A DNA stretch of 10,615 bases. It comes from Piscirickettsiaceae bacterium (GTDB lineage Bacteria; Pseudomonadota; Gammaproteobacteria; Nitrosococcales; Methylophagaceae). The translations under genes were made by a program, and so were the position numbers. The DNA is taken from the NCBI GenBank assembly GCA_030627065.1, contig DAOUSV010000041.1, positions 1-10,615 of the forward strand, given 5' to 3'. How positions within the stretch are numbered: position 1 is the first letter of the stretch; every line of letters starts with the position of its first letter. The notes under the pieces are model-generated. The model was not told the origin of the DNA, made no database searches, and worked only from the letters and a program-made list of their open reading frames with translations. Shown in pieces: positions 1 through 7,082 of this stretch.

Positions 1-306
1 ATGGTATTAAGTGGTTTTATGACTGCGATGGTAGTATTAGCACTACTCGCATGGTTGATTATGCGTTACAGCGTACGATTACCTTTACGCCAGTTCTTTG
101 CTGTTACAGGTGGCTTAATGTTTATCCTAGCTATTATTTTTGCAGGGAAAGGGATAGCTGCACTACAAGAAGCTGGTGTTATTGTTTCAAGTCCAGTCAA
201 TTTTTTCCGAGTAGATTTACTGGGTATTTATCCAAACCTACAAGGTTTGGTAGTACAGTTCATATTAATAATCATAGCCGTGTTCTTATGGAAAAAGAAG
301 GCATAA
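1..306 (+). CDS. FTR1-family iron permease, C-terminal fragment (gene starts before the window)
   Basis: This is the last 101 residues of a membrane protein open at the left edge, so the ATG at base 1 is probably an internal methionine. Three hydrophobic stretches (about residues 4-21, 34-49 and 79-96) are separated by loops carrying GKGIAALQEAG (about 49-59) and LGIYPNLQGLVVQ (about 74-86). In my recollection this motif pair is typical of the C-terminal end of FTR1-type high-affinity iron permeases, which move iron across the inner membrane after oxidation. The diagnostic RExxE iron-binding motifs would lie upstream and cannot be seen. The fragment could equally be the tail of the longer cytochrome c/FTR1 fusion proteins found in gammaproteobacteria. 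The protein ends in a short basic tail (WKKKA). Family assignment is fairly secure; the exact subtype is not. Confidence 0.75.
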   Translation: MVLSGFMTAMVVLALLAWLIMRYSVRLPLRQFFAVTGGLMFILAIIFAGKGIAALQEAGVIVSSPVNFFRVDLLGIYPNLQGLVVQFILIIIAVFLWKKKA

Positions 307-414
307 ACTTCTAATGTCCGATTGTAGTTGTGAAATTGAAATAACAAACAGAAAATCATATTAATTACAAAATAATAATCAAGGTGATTTTAGTAGTCAT
401 TTTTAAAACACTGG

Positions 415-420
415 TATCAT
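415..420 (+). promoter_or_regulatory. Possible extended -10 promoter element for the SMP-30-like gene
   Basis: The sequence TGGTATCAT at 412-420 fits the extended -10 pattern TGnTATnnT. It would start transcription near 427, about 25 nt before the ATG at 452. No convincing -35 hexamer lies 16-18 bp upstream, as expected for an extended -10 promoter but also weakening the call. The 307-451 spacer otherwise shows no clear hairpin terminator for the upstream permease gene. Confidence 0.3.
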
Positions 421-451
421 AAGCATTTACAATTTCTGCTTGAGACCTTCA

Positions 452-1318
452 ATGAAAATACTGATTACTCTAATCTTCAGCTTACTTACCAGTTTTTCTG
501 CTTTTGCTAATCCTTTATTAGTGCCTGCATGGCAGACAGATGCAGTCTTTCAACAACCTGAATCTGTAGTTTATGATGCTAAACGTGATGTGCTGTTTGT
601 ATCTAATGTTAATGGCAACCCTAATGAGGCTAATGGCTTGGGTTATATCTCTCAGGTTTCTTTATCGGGTGAGATGGTTAAACAACATTGGTTGGATGGC
701 TTGAATGCACCGAAGGGCCTGGCAATTATTGGCAATAAATTATATGTAGCTGATATAAATGAGTTGGTCGAGATTGATTTAAAATCTAATAAAATTATTA
801 AGCGTTATTTAGCGCCAGATGCTATTTTCCTTAACGATGTTGCTGCTGATGCAGCCGGTAATGTCTATGTGTCAGATATGATGACAAATACGCTACATCG
901 TTTAGTAAAAGGGCAATTTGAGATTTGGTTACACGATGCCAAACTGGAAGCACCTAATGGTTTGTTGGTTGAAGGTAATCAATTAATTGTCGGTAGTTGG
1001 GGCAATATGACCGATGGTTTTGCTACCGATATTGCAGGCCACCTTAAAACGATCAATATCAAAACTAAGCAAATTCAAAGCTTAGGTGATGCCTTTCCTG
1101 CTGGTAATCTTGATGGTGTTGAAGCCGATGGTAATGGCAACTATTTTGCGACTGATTGGATGAATGGAAAACTACTCCACATTACGCCTGAAGGCATTAG
1201 CACAACACTTATTAAGCTTGATCAAGGTAGTGCTGATCACACAGTATTGCTCGATAAAGGCTTGATTATTATTCCGATGATGTTAACTAATGACCTCATC
1301 ACCTACCGTATTAAATAA
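452..1318 (+). CDS. Exported SMP-30/gluconolactonase-like beta-propeller protein
   Basis: The 288-aa product begins with a clear signal peptide (residues 1-19, MKILITLIFSLLTSFSAFA, then NP), so it should work in the periplasm. The ATG at 452 was chosen because it opens the signal peptide directly; a TTG four codons upstream is also in frame but adds nothing. The mature part has the repeating strand-turn pattern of a six-bladed propeller, with NNxLYVAD- and GNVYVSD-like blades. Residues resembling SMP-30/gluconolactonase/LRE metal-site motifs are visible: E37 in PESV, N128 in LNDV, N169 in APNGL and D221 in LDGVEAD. The family includes lactonases and esterases that need a divalent metal, but substrates are rarely predictable. 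It lies 11 bp before the helicase gene and probably heads that operon. An NHL-type binding protein without catalysis is an alternative. Confidence 0.7.
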   Translation: MKILITLIFSLLTSFSAFANPLLVPAWQTDAVFQQPESVVYDAKRDVLFVSNVNGNPNEANGLGYISQVSLSGEMVKQHWLDGLNAPKGLAIIGNKLYVADINELVEIDLKSNKIIKRYLAPDAIFLNDVAADAAGNVYVSDMMTNTLHRLVKGQFEIWLHDAKLEAPNGLLVEGNQLIVGSWGNMTDGFATDIAGHLKTINIKTKQIQSLGDAFPAGNLDGVEADGNGNYFATDWMNGKLLHITPEGISTTLIKLDQGSADHTVLLDKGLIIIPMMLTNDLITYRIK

Positions 1319-1329
1319 GTAATTACACT

Positions 1330-2544
1330 ATGACTTTTGACGATCTTTTCCTTGATGACCGCTTACTTTTAGAGTTAAGCCACCTCAAATTTGAAACACC
1401 CACTGCAATTCAAGAAGCGAGTATTCCCGTTATCCTTGAAGGTAAGGATGTATTGGCAGGAGCGGCGACAGGTACGGGTAAAACGGCCGCTTTTGTGTTG
1501 CCTGTTTTACAGCAATTAATTGATGAGCCCAATACCAATAAAATACCACGTGTTTTAATGCTTGCCCCTACCCGTGAATTAGCTTTTCAGATCCAGCATG
1601 TTACTGACCAATTAAGCCGCCAACTTGATATTGACACAGTGATCATGACGGGTGGTTTTTCACCATATAAACAAGTGGAATATTTACAGCAAGCCTGTGA
1701 CATCGTAATTGGTACACCTGGAAGATTGCTTAATTTAGTAGCTGATGAAGCATTGGATTTATCCGATATTGATGTTGTGATTATTGATGAAGCCGATCGC
1801 ATGCTGGATATGGGCTTAGGGCCTGATGTATTATCATTACTTGCCACTATTGCCGATGGTTTCCAAGCTTGTTTATTCTCGGCAACCTTGGCAGGAACGG
1901 GAGTTGAAATCTTTGCTGAAGAGCTTCTTCATGATGCAGAAGTAATTCAAATTGATGCGGCTAATACCAAATCAGATCAAGTATCACAAACTGTTTATTT
2001 TGCTGATAATAAAGAACATAAATTGGCAATGCTTGAAGCCTTTGTTAGTGATCCATCGTGTGAAAGTGCCATTGTGTTCTGTAATAAACGTGAGCGTACT
2101 GAAGAAATTACCGAATGGTTACAATCTCGTAATGTCTCAGCACAAGTAATGCATGGCGATTTTGACCAAGCGATACGTCGTGATAAAACACGTAAATTCC
2201 GCCTAGGCCAGATCAAGGTGATGGTGGCAACCGATGTGGCAGCGCGTGGTTTAGATTTAACCAATATCACCCATGTTATTAACTATGACATGCCATTCAA
2301 AGCCAACCTCTATATTCACCGAATCGGTCGAACTGGTCGTGCAGATAGAACAGGTGTGGCAATCAATTTAGTTGAATCACATGATCTTAAAAACTTGGAA
2401 CGCATCGAGTTTCATCTTCAATTAAAATTACCAGTTGCCAAATTGAAAGGTTTTGAGCCCAATTCAAAAGCGAATAAAGCCAAGTCGAAAAAGAAAATGG
2501 ATAAAGACAAACCTCGTTATGTCTCGAAGAAAGATCGTGACTAA
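1330..2544 (+). CDS. srmB: SrmB-like DEAD-box ATP-dependent RNA helicase
   Basis: This 404-aa protein has the full DEAD-box motif set in order: Q-motif region (F21, PTAIQ 24-28), motif I ATGTGKT (46-52), Ia PTRELA (80-85), Ib TPGR (129-132), II DEAD (153-156), III SAT (184-186), motif V region ATDVAARGLD (300-309) and VI HRIGRTGR (330-337). A lysine-rich tail from about residue 380 ends in KKDRD. Such helicases unwind short RNA duplexes with ATP; SrmB in E. coli helps early 50S ribosome assembly. The SrmB assignment rests on similarities such as DEADRMLDMG, KRER in the second domain, the order of motifs and the short basic tail; RhlE is the main alternative. The Shine-Dalgarno signal is weak, consistent with translation following from the gene 11 bp upstream. 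The stop overlaps the start region of the next gene. Confidence 0.88.
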   Translation: MTFDDLFLDDRLLLELSHLKFETPTAIQEASIPVILEGKDVLAGAATGTGKTAAFVLPVLQQLIDEPNTNKIPRVLMLAPTRELAFQIQHVTDQLSRQLDIDTVIMTGGFSPYKQVEYLQQACDIVIGTPGRLLNLVADEALDLSDIDVVIIDEADRMLDMGLGPDVLSLLATIADGFQACLFSATLAGTGVEIFAEELLHDAEVIQIDAANTKSDQVSQTVYFADNKEHKLAMLEAFVSDPSCESAIVFCNKRERTEEITEWLQSRNVSAQVMHGDFDQAIRRDKTRKFRLGQIKVMVATDVAARGLDLTNITHVINYDMPFKANLYIHRIGRTGRADRTGVAINLVESHDLKNLERIEFHLQLKLPVAKLKGFEPNSKANKAKSKKKMDKDKPRYVSKKDRD

Positions 2545-3031
2545 ACGCGTTCCGACACTAGCGGCATATCACCTACGCTGGCTATTAGTTGCTTCTACAC
2601 TGCTACTAATAGCTGGCTTTACTGCCCCGATGATGACACTTACTAAGTTTCTGCTATTCAATAATTCCTTCTCATTAGTCTCAGGAATTTGGCAGTTATT
2701 GTTAGATGGTAAAGTGCTTCTATTCTGTCTCATTACAGGTTTTAGCATCATCTTACCCACGGCTAAAATCATCTTATTATTCACCCTACTTCGTCCCAAC
2801 ATCCTCCATTCAGAACAGCGTCAAAAGTACCTTCACTTAATGCATGACTATGGTCGCTGGGCAATGCTTGATGTGATGGTCGTTGCTATTTTGATTGTTA
2901 CCGTCAAGCTCGGTGCCATTGCCAGTATTGAAGTTCATTCAGGCTTATATATCTTCGGCGTAGCAGTCTTATTAATTATGTTTATAACGCAACAAGTTGT
3001 CAGCATGCAGACTAATCATAATGAAAATTAG
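2537..3031 (+). CDS. PqiA-like (paraquat-inducible protein A family) inner-membrane protein
   Basis: A 164-aa protein with four predicted membrane helices (about residues 14-32, 59-85, 108-129 and 134-155). The segment GRWAMLDVMVV...VKLG at 106-126 matches the characteristic PqiA-domain pattern GxWxxLDV...VKLG. PqiA/YebS proteins are inner-membrane partners of MCE proteins (PqiB, YebT) in lipid transport between membranes, but they normally carry two such domains. This short single-domain form has no MCE partner in view, so its function is unknown. The start is uncertain: GTG at 2537 has a purine-rich GAAGAAAG just upstream and gives an 8-bp overlap (GTGACTAA) with the helicase stop, while ATG at 2519 gives six more residues but lacks a good ribosome site. 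Overlap with both neighbours implies an operon. Confidence 0.75.
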   Translation: MTKRVPTLAAYHLRWLLVASTLLLIAGFTAPMMTLTKFLLFNNSFSLVSGIWQLLLDGKVLLFCLITGFSIILPTAKIILLFTLLRPNILHSEQRQKYLHLMHDYGRWAMLDVMVVAILIVTVKLGAIASIEVHSGLYIFGVAVLLIMFITQQVVSMQTNHNEN

Positions 3032-3386
3032 CCTTTTCATCTTATTCTTTAGCTTCTCTATAGCTAATATCCATGCCGAAGAAATAGCCCCTTTTACGTC
3101 AGATGGCTGTAGCTCATTTCCAGATGGCACATTAAAGCAACAACAACTTTGGCTATCCTGCTGTACTCAACACGACAAAGCCTATTGGCAAGGCGGTAGC
3201 TATCAACAACGCTTAGACGCTGACTTGCTACTGAAAGAATGTGTTGCAGCTGTAGGACAGCCTATTATTGCTGAACTCATGTTAAAAGGTGTCAGAGTCG
3301 GCGGCTCGCCTTATTGGCCGACCTCATTTCGCTGGGGGTATGGTTGGTTTTATCCTCACGGATATCAATCTGCAGATGAAGACTAA
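3021..3386 (+). CDS. Small secreted phospholipase A2-like protein
   Basis: A 121-aa protein with a signal peptide (residues 1-19, cut after IHA) and a mature domain of about 100 aa. The key motif is CCTQHD at 47-52, the CCxxHD active-site signature of secreted phospholipases A2, where the His and Asp serve as catalytic base and calcium ligand. Supporting features are a Cys in DGCSSFPDG (C30), a following YWQGG (55-59), and a later helix with RLDADLLLKEC (64-74) that may supply the second Asp and a disulphide Cys. Four cysteines (30, 47, 48, 74) could form two disulphides after export. The C-terminal third is rich in Trp, Tyr and Gly. The ATG at 3021 overlaps the preceding stop by 11 bp (ATGAAAATTAG), indicating coupling; starts further upstream would put extra residues before the signal peptide. 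Enzyme activity is inferred from the motif only. Confidence 0.65.
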   Translation: MKISLFILFFSFSIANIHAEEIAPFTSDGCSSFPDGTLKQQQLWLSCCTQHDKAYWQGGSYQQRLDADLLLKECVAAVGQPIIAELMLKGVRVGGSPYWPTSFRWGYGWFYPHGYQSADED

Positions 3387-3389
3387 ACC

Positions 3390-4853
3390 TTATGACTTTG
3401 ATATATCATCGTATAAAGCAAGATAGGCTTTAGCACTTTTTTTCCAACTAAAGTTTTGTTCCATTGCTGTTATAACCATCTTGCGCCAAATACGTGGGCG
3501 CTGGAATAGTTCAATCACTCGGTATAAAGTAAGCTCTAGCTCTTCAGATGTACTTTGCTCAAACTTAAAGCCGGTTGCAGTTTCATTCTTACGATTTTCT
3601 TCTGTTGCATCGACAACAGAGTCGGCTAAACCTCCTGTATTTCTAACAACAGGTAATGTACCATAACGTAAACTATAAAGTTGGTTTAAGCCACAAGGTT
3701 CAAAGCGTGATGGCATTAAGAACACATCAGCACCAGCTTCTATTTGATGTGCCAATGCTTCATTGTAGCCAATATCAACACCGACTTTATCTGGGAATCG
3801 TGCTCGCAACACACGTAAATCTTGTTCATAAGTTGCTTCACCACTCCCCAAGCAAACTAACTGAATATTCTGACCAGCTTCTAGCAACCTCGTCACAGCA
3901 TCCAGCGTTAAATCAATTCCTTTTTGAGGCACTAAACGACTAATCAACCCCATCACTAAAACATCTTCATTTTCAGGTAGACCAAAATAATGCTGAATAG
4001 CTGTTTTATTGACTAATTTATTACGAATATATTTTATCGAAAAGGCCTTACTCAAATATGGATCATTTTCAGGATCCCATTCATTATTATCAATACCATT
4101 TAAAATCCCCGTTAAGCGACCTTGTTTAGCTCTTTCAGCTAGCAATCCTTCTAAGCCATAACCATATTCATAGGTACAGATTTCATCCGCATAACTAGGA
4201 CTTACCGTTGTAATATGATCGGCGTAAATCAAACCACCTTTCATAAATGACAGTAAGTCATAAAACTCTAAACCATTGCTGTGCCAGAATGATTTAGGAA
4301 TATCTAAGGCATTGAATGCATCTTGAGAATAAAGCCCTTGATAGGCAAGGTTGTGAATTGTAAATATAGTCGCTGGACGATGTGGTTGGTCAGCAATTAG
4401 TGCGGGAGCCAAACCTGTTTGCCAATCATTGCAATGCAAGATGTCAGGTTGCCAGTCTAGTCCTACCTGATTCATGGCAATTGCAGCAATAGCCCGTGAG
4501 AATAATGCAAATCGTGCCGCATTATCCGGCCAATCACCTTGTTCGGGAGTGCCGTAAGGGCCACCATCACGATCAAAGTGTTGTTGTGAATTGAGTAGCC
4601 AAATCGTGACATTACTATCAGGTAATGTCGATTCTAAAATTTCAATCGGCAGGTGAAAACCATCAAGCTTCATTGTGGCAACTAGGCGCATATCCTTTAA
4701 TGCCTCTAAACATTGGCGATACGCTGGCAATATAATACGAACATCCTGACCATGCTGGCGAAGTGCAATAGGTAGGCTTGCTGAGACATCTGCTAAGCCG
4801 CCTGTTTTGATTAATGGGTGTACTTCACTACTGGCAAAGAGAATTTTTCGCAC
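3390..4853 (-). CDS. glgA: Glycogen synthase (ADP-glucose:glucan glucosyltransferase)
   Basis: This cytoplasmic enzyme transfers glucose from ADP-glucose to the growing alpha-1,4-glucan chain. The 487-aa length is close to the usual family size of about 475-490. Motifs seen in order: KTGGLADV (16-23, ADP-glucose binding), HCNDWQTGL (140-148), the hinge-region LNGIDNNEWDP (251-261), RLVPQKG (306-312) and PSRFEPCGLNQLYSLRYG (381-398) with the conserved E385, followed by NTGGLADSV (405-413). The bacterial GT5 fold of two Rossmann-like domains is complete. The start is a GTG, fixed by a strong AGGAGT ribosome site five bases upstream. No other glg genes are adjacent, so it stands apart from a glgBXCA-type operon. 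It diverges from zwf across 65 bp and ends 3 bp from the convergent PLA2-like gene. Confidence 0.95.
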   Translation of the reverse strand: MRKILFASSEVHPLIKTGGLADVSASLPIALRQHGQDVRIILPAYRQCLEALKDMRLVATMKLDGFHLPIEILESTLPDSNVTIWLLNSQQHFDRDGGPYGTPEQGDWPDNAARFALFSRAIAAIAMNQVGLDWQPDILHCNDWQTGLAPALIADQPHRPATIFTIHNLAYQGLYSQDAFNALDIPKSFWHSNGLEFYDLLSFMKGGLIYADHITTVSPSYADEICTYEYGYGLEGLLAERAKQGRLTGILNGIDNNEWDPENDPYLSKAFSIKYIRNKLVNKTAIQHYFGLPENEDVLVMGLISRLVPQKGIDLTLDAVTRLLEAGQNIQLVCLGSGEATYEQDLRVLRARFPDKVGVDIGYNEALAHQIEAGADVFLMPSRFEPCGLNQLYSLRYGTLPVVRNTGGLADSVVDATEENRKNETATGFKFEQSTSEELELTLYRVIELFQRPRIWRKMVITAMEQNFSWKKSAKAYLALYDDISKS

Positions 4854-4858
4854 GTTAT

Positions 4859-4864
4859 ACTCCT
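4859..4864 (-). promoter_or_regulatory. Ribosome binding site of glgA
   Basis: On the minus strand AGGAGT sits five bases before the GTG at 4853. This strong site decides in favour of the non-ATG start for glgA. Confidence 0.8.
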
Positions 4865-4867
4865 AAA

Positions 4868-4879
4868 AATTGTACAATT
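4868..4879. repeat. 12-bp perfect palindrome in the glgA-zwf spacer (possible operator)
   Basis: AATTGTACAATT reads the same on both strands. It lies between the glgA ribosome site and the predicted glgA -10 box, where a bound dimeric regulator could block glgA, and about 40 bp before the zwf start. It is AT-rich, so chance occurrence in this background is possible, and I do not recognise the regulator. Confidence 0.3.
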
Positions 4880-4884
4880 AGTTA

Positions 4885-4890
4885 ATTATA
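4885..4890 (-). promoter_or_regulatory. Possible -10 box of the glgA promoter
   Basis: The minus strand reads TATAAT here, a perfect -10 consensus. It would start transcription near 4878, leaving a leader of about 25 nt before the GTG. No good -35 hexamer is found at the right distance. The overlapping plus-strand TATACA at 4889-4894 is a weaker -10 candidate for zwf. Confidence 0.35.
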
Positions 4891-4908
4891 TACAGTTAAA
4901 GTCTGCAC

Positions 4909-4913
4909 GGGAG
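4909..4913 (+). promoter_or_regulatory. Ribosome binding site of zwf
   Basis: GGGAG lies five bases before the ATG at 4919, supporting that start. Confidence 0.7.
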
Positions 4914-4918
4914 ATAGC

Positions 4919-6388
4919 ATGAAACCTTGTACAATCATCATTTTTGGCGCCACTGGCGACCTATCTAAAAAGAAACTATTGCCAGCACTATACCACTTAA
5001 ACATTGAAAATCGTTTAACTGATGATACAAAAATCATCTGCATGGGCCGTAGAGAAGTCGCTCTGGATGATTGGAAAGATCAAGTAAACGGCTATGTTTC
5101 AGAGAAAGCGCGTGGCGGTGTTAATGCTGATGCATTAGATAACTTCCTCGCGAAAATCAGCTATTTCAAAAATGATATAAATGATGCAGGTTCATACCAA
5201 GATCTAAAAATACTACTTGATGCTCCTGCTAATGAGTTTTCTGACAATATCGTATTTTACTTATCTATCAGCCCATCGTTATTTGGTGTTGTTGGTGATA
5301 ATCTTGCCGCAGTTGGTTTAAATAAAGAAGATAAAGGCTGGCGTCATCTAGTGGTTGAAAAACCATTTGGTTATGACCAAAAATCAGCGGCTGAATTAGA
5401 AGTTGTCTTAAGTCGTAACTTCACCGAAAAACAAACTTACCGTATCGATCATTATCTTGGTAAAGGTACAGTACAAAACATTATGGTATTCCGCTTTGCT
5501 AACTTATTGTTAGAGCCATTGTGGAACCGTAATTATATTGACCATGTACAAATCACCCATGCAGAACAACAAGGTGTTGGTGGTCGTGCTGGTTATTATG
5601 ATGGTTCTGGTGCGATGCGTGACATGATTCAAAGTCACTTATTACAAGTGATGACATTGATTGCGATGGAACCACCAGCAGATTTGAATGATGAATCATT
5701 ACGTGATGAAAAAGTAAAAGTACTTAAATCTATCCGTCCAATTACTGAAGATATGGTTGATAGTCATGCATTCCGTGGGCAATATGCTGCGGGAACGGTT
5801 GATGGCCAACCTCAACAAGGTTATTTAGAAGAAGATGATGCGCCTAAAGATAGCGTGACTGAAACTTATGCCGCCATGAAGCTTTATATTGATAACTGGC
5901 GCTGGCGCGATGTGCCATTTTACCTGCGCACGGGTAAATGTATGCCAGAATCAAAAGCGATGATTGCTATTCGTTTCAAAAAACCACCTCAAGAATTATT
6001 CAAAGGTACTGACATTGGTACTAGTCATGCCAATTGGGTAACAATGGGCTTACAACCTGATAACACCCTTAAAATTGAATTACAGGCTAAGAAGCCAGGT
6101 TTAGATATTACTGCTCATACTGTTGGTTTAGAAACTAATGAAGAAGAAGATCCTAAGCATAAATTGGATGCGTATGAAGCAATGATCCTTAATGCTATTT
6201 TAGGTGACCGTTCATTGTTCCTTCGCTCTGATGAAGTAGATTTGGCATGGAAAGCGGTTGATCCTATTATTAATAAATGGTCTAAAGAACAAGACTTTAT
6301 TCATAAATATGAAGCAGGCACATGGGGACCAGAAGAAGTAAGCCAAATTTTTGATGATTCATGTCATCAATGGCGTAATGAAATCTAG
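4919..6388 (+). CDS. zwf: Glucose-6-phosphate 1-dehydrogenase
   Basis: This cytoplasmic enzyme oxidises glucose-6-phosphate to 6-phosphogluconolactone while reducing NADP (or NAD), the entry step of the oxidative pentose phosphate and Entner-Doudoroff pathways. The 489-aa length is typical. The N-terminal nucleotide-binding loop GATGDLSKKK (10-19) is intact, EKPFG (147-151) is the conserved hinge, and RIDHYLGK (175-182) is the substrate-binding and catalytic signature. AMRDMIQSHLLQ (232-243) supplies the conserved H240 equivalent to the catalytic His of the family. The start has a clear GGGAG site. The usual partners pgl, edd or gnd are not next to it: the following gene is an unrelated small protein. 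It is transcribed divergently from glgA, so the two may be controlled from the shared 65-bp spacer. Confidence 0.96.
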   Translation: MKPCTIIIFGATGDLSKKKLLPALYHLNIENRLTDDTKIICMGRREVALDDWKDQVNGYVSEKARGGVNADALDNFLAKISYFKNDINDAGSYQDLKILLDAPANEFSDNIVFYLSISPSLFGVVGDNLAAVGLNKEDKGWRHLVVEKPFGYDQKSAAELEVVLSRNFTEKQTYRIDHYLGKGTVQNIMVFRFANLLLEPLWNRNYIDHVQITHAEQQGVGGRAGYYDGSGAMRDMIQSHLLQVMTLIAMEPPADLNDESLRDEKVKVLKSIRPITEDMVDSHAFRGQYAAGTVDGQPQQGYLEEDDAPKDSVTETYAAMKLYIDNWRWRDVPFYLRTGKCMPESKAMIAIRFKKPPQELFKGTDIGTSHANWVTMGLQPDNTLKIELQAKKPGLDITAHTVGLETNEEEDPKHKLDAYEAMILNAILGDRSLFLRSDEVDLAWKAVDPIINKWSKEQDFIHKYEAGTWGPEEVSQIFDDSCHQWRNEI

Positions 6389-6447
6389 AAAATCTAAATT
6401 TTAACTACTACCTAAAAACCTTCATTTAAAACTTTGAAAGAAAAAAT

Positions 6448-6885
6448 ATGACTAACTTACAGCACAAAGAAATTACACATGATGATTTAAAAGAGTGGAT
6501 AACTCATTTATCAGAAGAAGAAAAATTACAATTAAAAAGTGATCTTGATGACTATAACTGGCACTCTGTAACTGATGATTCCAAGGATTATATAAGAGCT
6601 ATATTCCAAATTATTGATGTTCGAGATCAATATGCTAAAAATCTAAGTATTCATTTTCATCCTAAAACGAACAAGGATGACGACGACTTAATAGAAATAA
6701 TTTTATTTATTTTTTCCTCTATTGTATCTGTATGCAGTGAAAACAAATTAAAGCAAATTAAATTTCATACTCATGACGATCTTATGAGAGTTATTTTTGG
6801 TATACTTACCGACCACCAACTTGAAAACGGAACGATTGTTGCGGCTAAAAAGTACGGTAGATGGATAGAAATAACATTACCTTAG
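6448..6885 (+). CDS. Acidic protein of unknown function, 145 aa
   Basis: I do not recognise this protein. It has no signal peptide and is strongly acidic, with Asp/Glu runs at 11-36 (including SEEEK) and a DDDD cluster at 77-80. A hydrophobic stretch at 81-96 (LIEIILFIFSSIVSVC) could be a buried helix or, less likely, a single membrane segment; the charged flanks favour a soluble protein. The C-terminal part (about 127-145, with KKYGRW and EITLP) looks like two beta strands. The ATG at 6448 is preceded by a purine-rich GAAAGA, a weak ribosome site. Codons are visibly richer in A/T than in zwf, so the gene may be a recent arrival or weakly constrained. It lies 59 bp after zwf and could be read through from it. 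A 56-aa ORF follows 26 bp downstream. Confidence 0.6.
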   Translation: MTNLQHKEITHDDLKEWITHLSEEEKLQLKSDLDDYNWHSVTDDSKDYIRAIFQIIDVRDQYAKNLSIHFHPKTNKDDDDLIEIILFIFSSIVSVCSENKLKQIKFHTHDDLMRVIFGILTDHQLENGTIVAAKKYGRWIEITLP

Positions 6886-6911
6886 AAAATGTAATTGGGA
6901 CTTGACTACTA

Positions 6912-7082
6912 ATGAATATAAAAAATACTAAATTAACTTCAGCGCAACTTATTGAGAAAATAAATTCAACGTTGAAAGAGAAGAACTTACAACTATCTGA
7001 TAGTGACATGTTTATATATTGTAATTGGTATACAGGAAATTATTGGGCTGCATTATCAGAATCAAAAAAGAAAGCTGCTTAA
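6912..7082 (+). CDS. Small ORF of 56 aa, unknown function
   Basis: The frame opens with ATG at 6912 and ends with TAA at 7080-7082, encoding 56 residues. The first half is polar and lysine-rich with a likely helix (TSAQLIEKINSTLKEKN). The second half has a cluster of aromatics: FIYCNWYTGNYWAALS, around W39 and W45 with Y36, Y40 and Y44, followed by a KKK tail. A GGGA at 6897-6900 is a weak and somewhat distant ribosome site. It follows the 145-aa gene by 26 bp on the same strand and shares its low GC. Its stop overlaps the stop of the minus-strand beta-barrel gene within the sequence TTAA. No family is recognised; a chance ORF cannot be excluded. Confidence 0.4.
   Translation: MNIKNTKLTSAQLIEKINSTLKEKNLQLSDSDMFIYCNWYTGNYWAALSESKKKAA

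Noticed and set aside
1..306. The left-edge ORF as a complete 101-aa membrane protein.
   Set aside because: The sequence matches the C-terminal end of a longer permease and begins exactly at the window edge, so it is truncated.
452..1318. SMP-30-like protein as the 6-phosphogluconolactonase working with zwf.
   Set aside because: It has a clear signal peptide, so it is exported, whereas the zwf product is cytoplasmic; it also lies in a separate operon.
3351..3364. Inverted repeat TATCC-TCAC-GGATA as a terminator for the PLA2-like gene or glgA.
   Set aside because: The stem is only five pairs and neither strand has a following T-run; it lies inside coding sequence.
3481..3943. Plus-strand ORFs inside glgA, and similar ones opposite the RND, helicase and other genes.
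   Set aside because: They lie antisense to, or in another frame of, strongly supported genes and show no family motif.
7060..7080. AAGCAGCTT with a T-run on the minus strand as a terminator for the RND operon.
   Set aside because: The repeat leaves a one-base loop and cannot form a stable hairpin; only the T-run is convincing.
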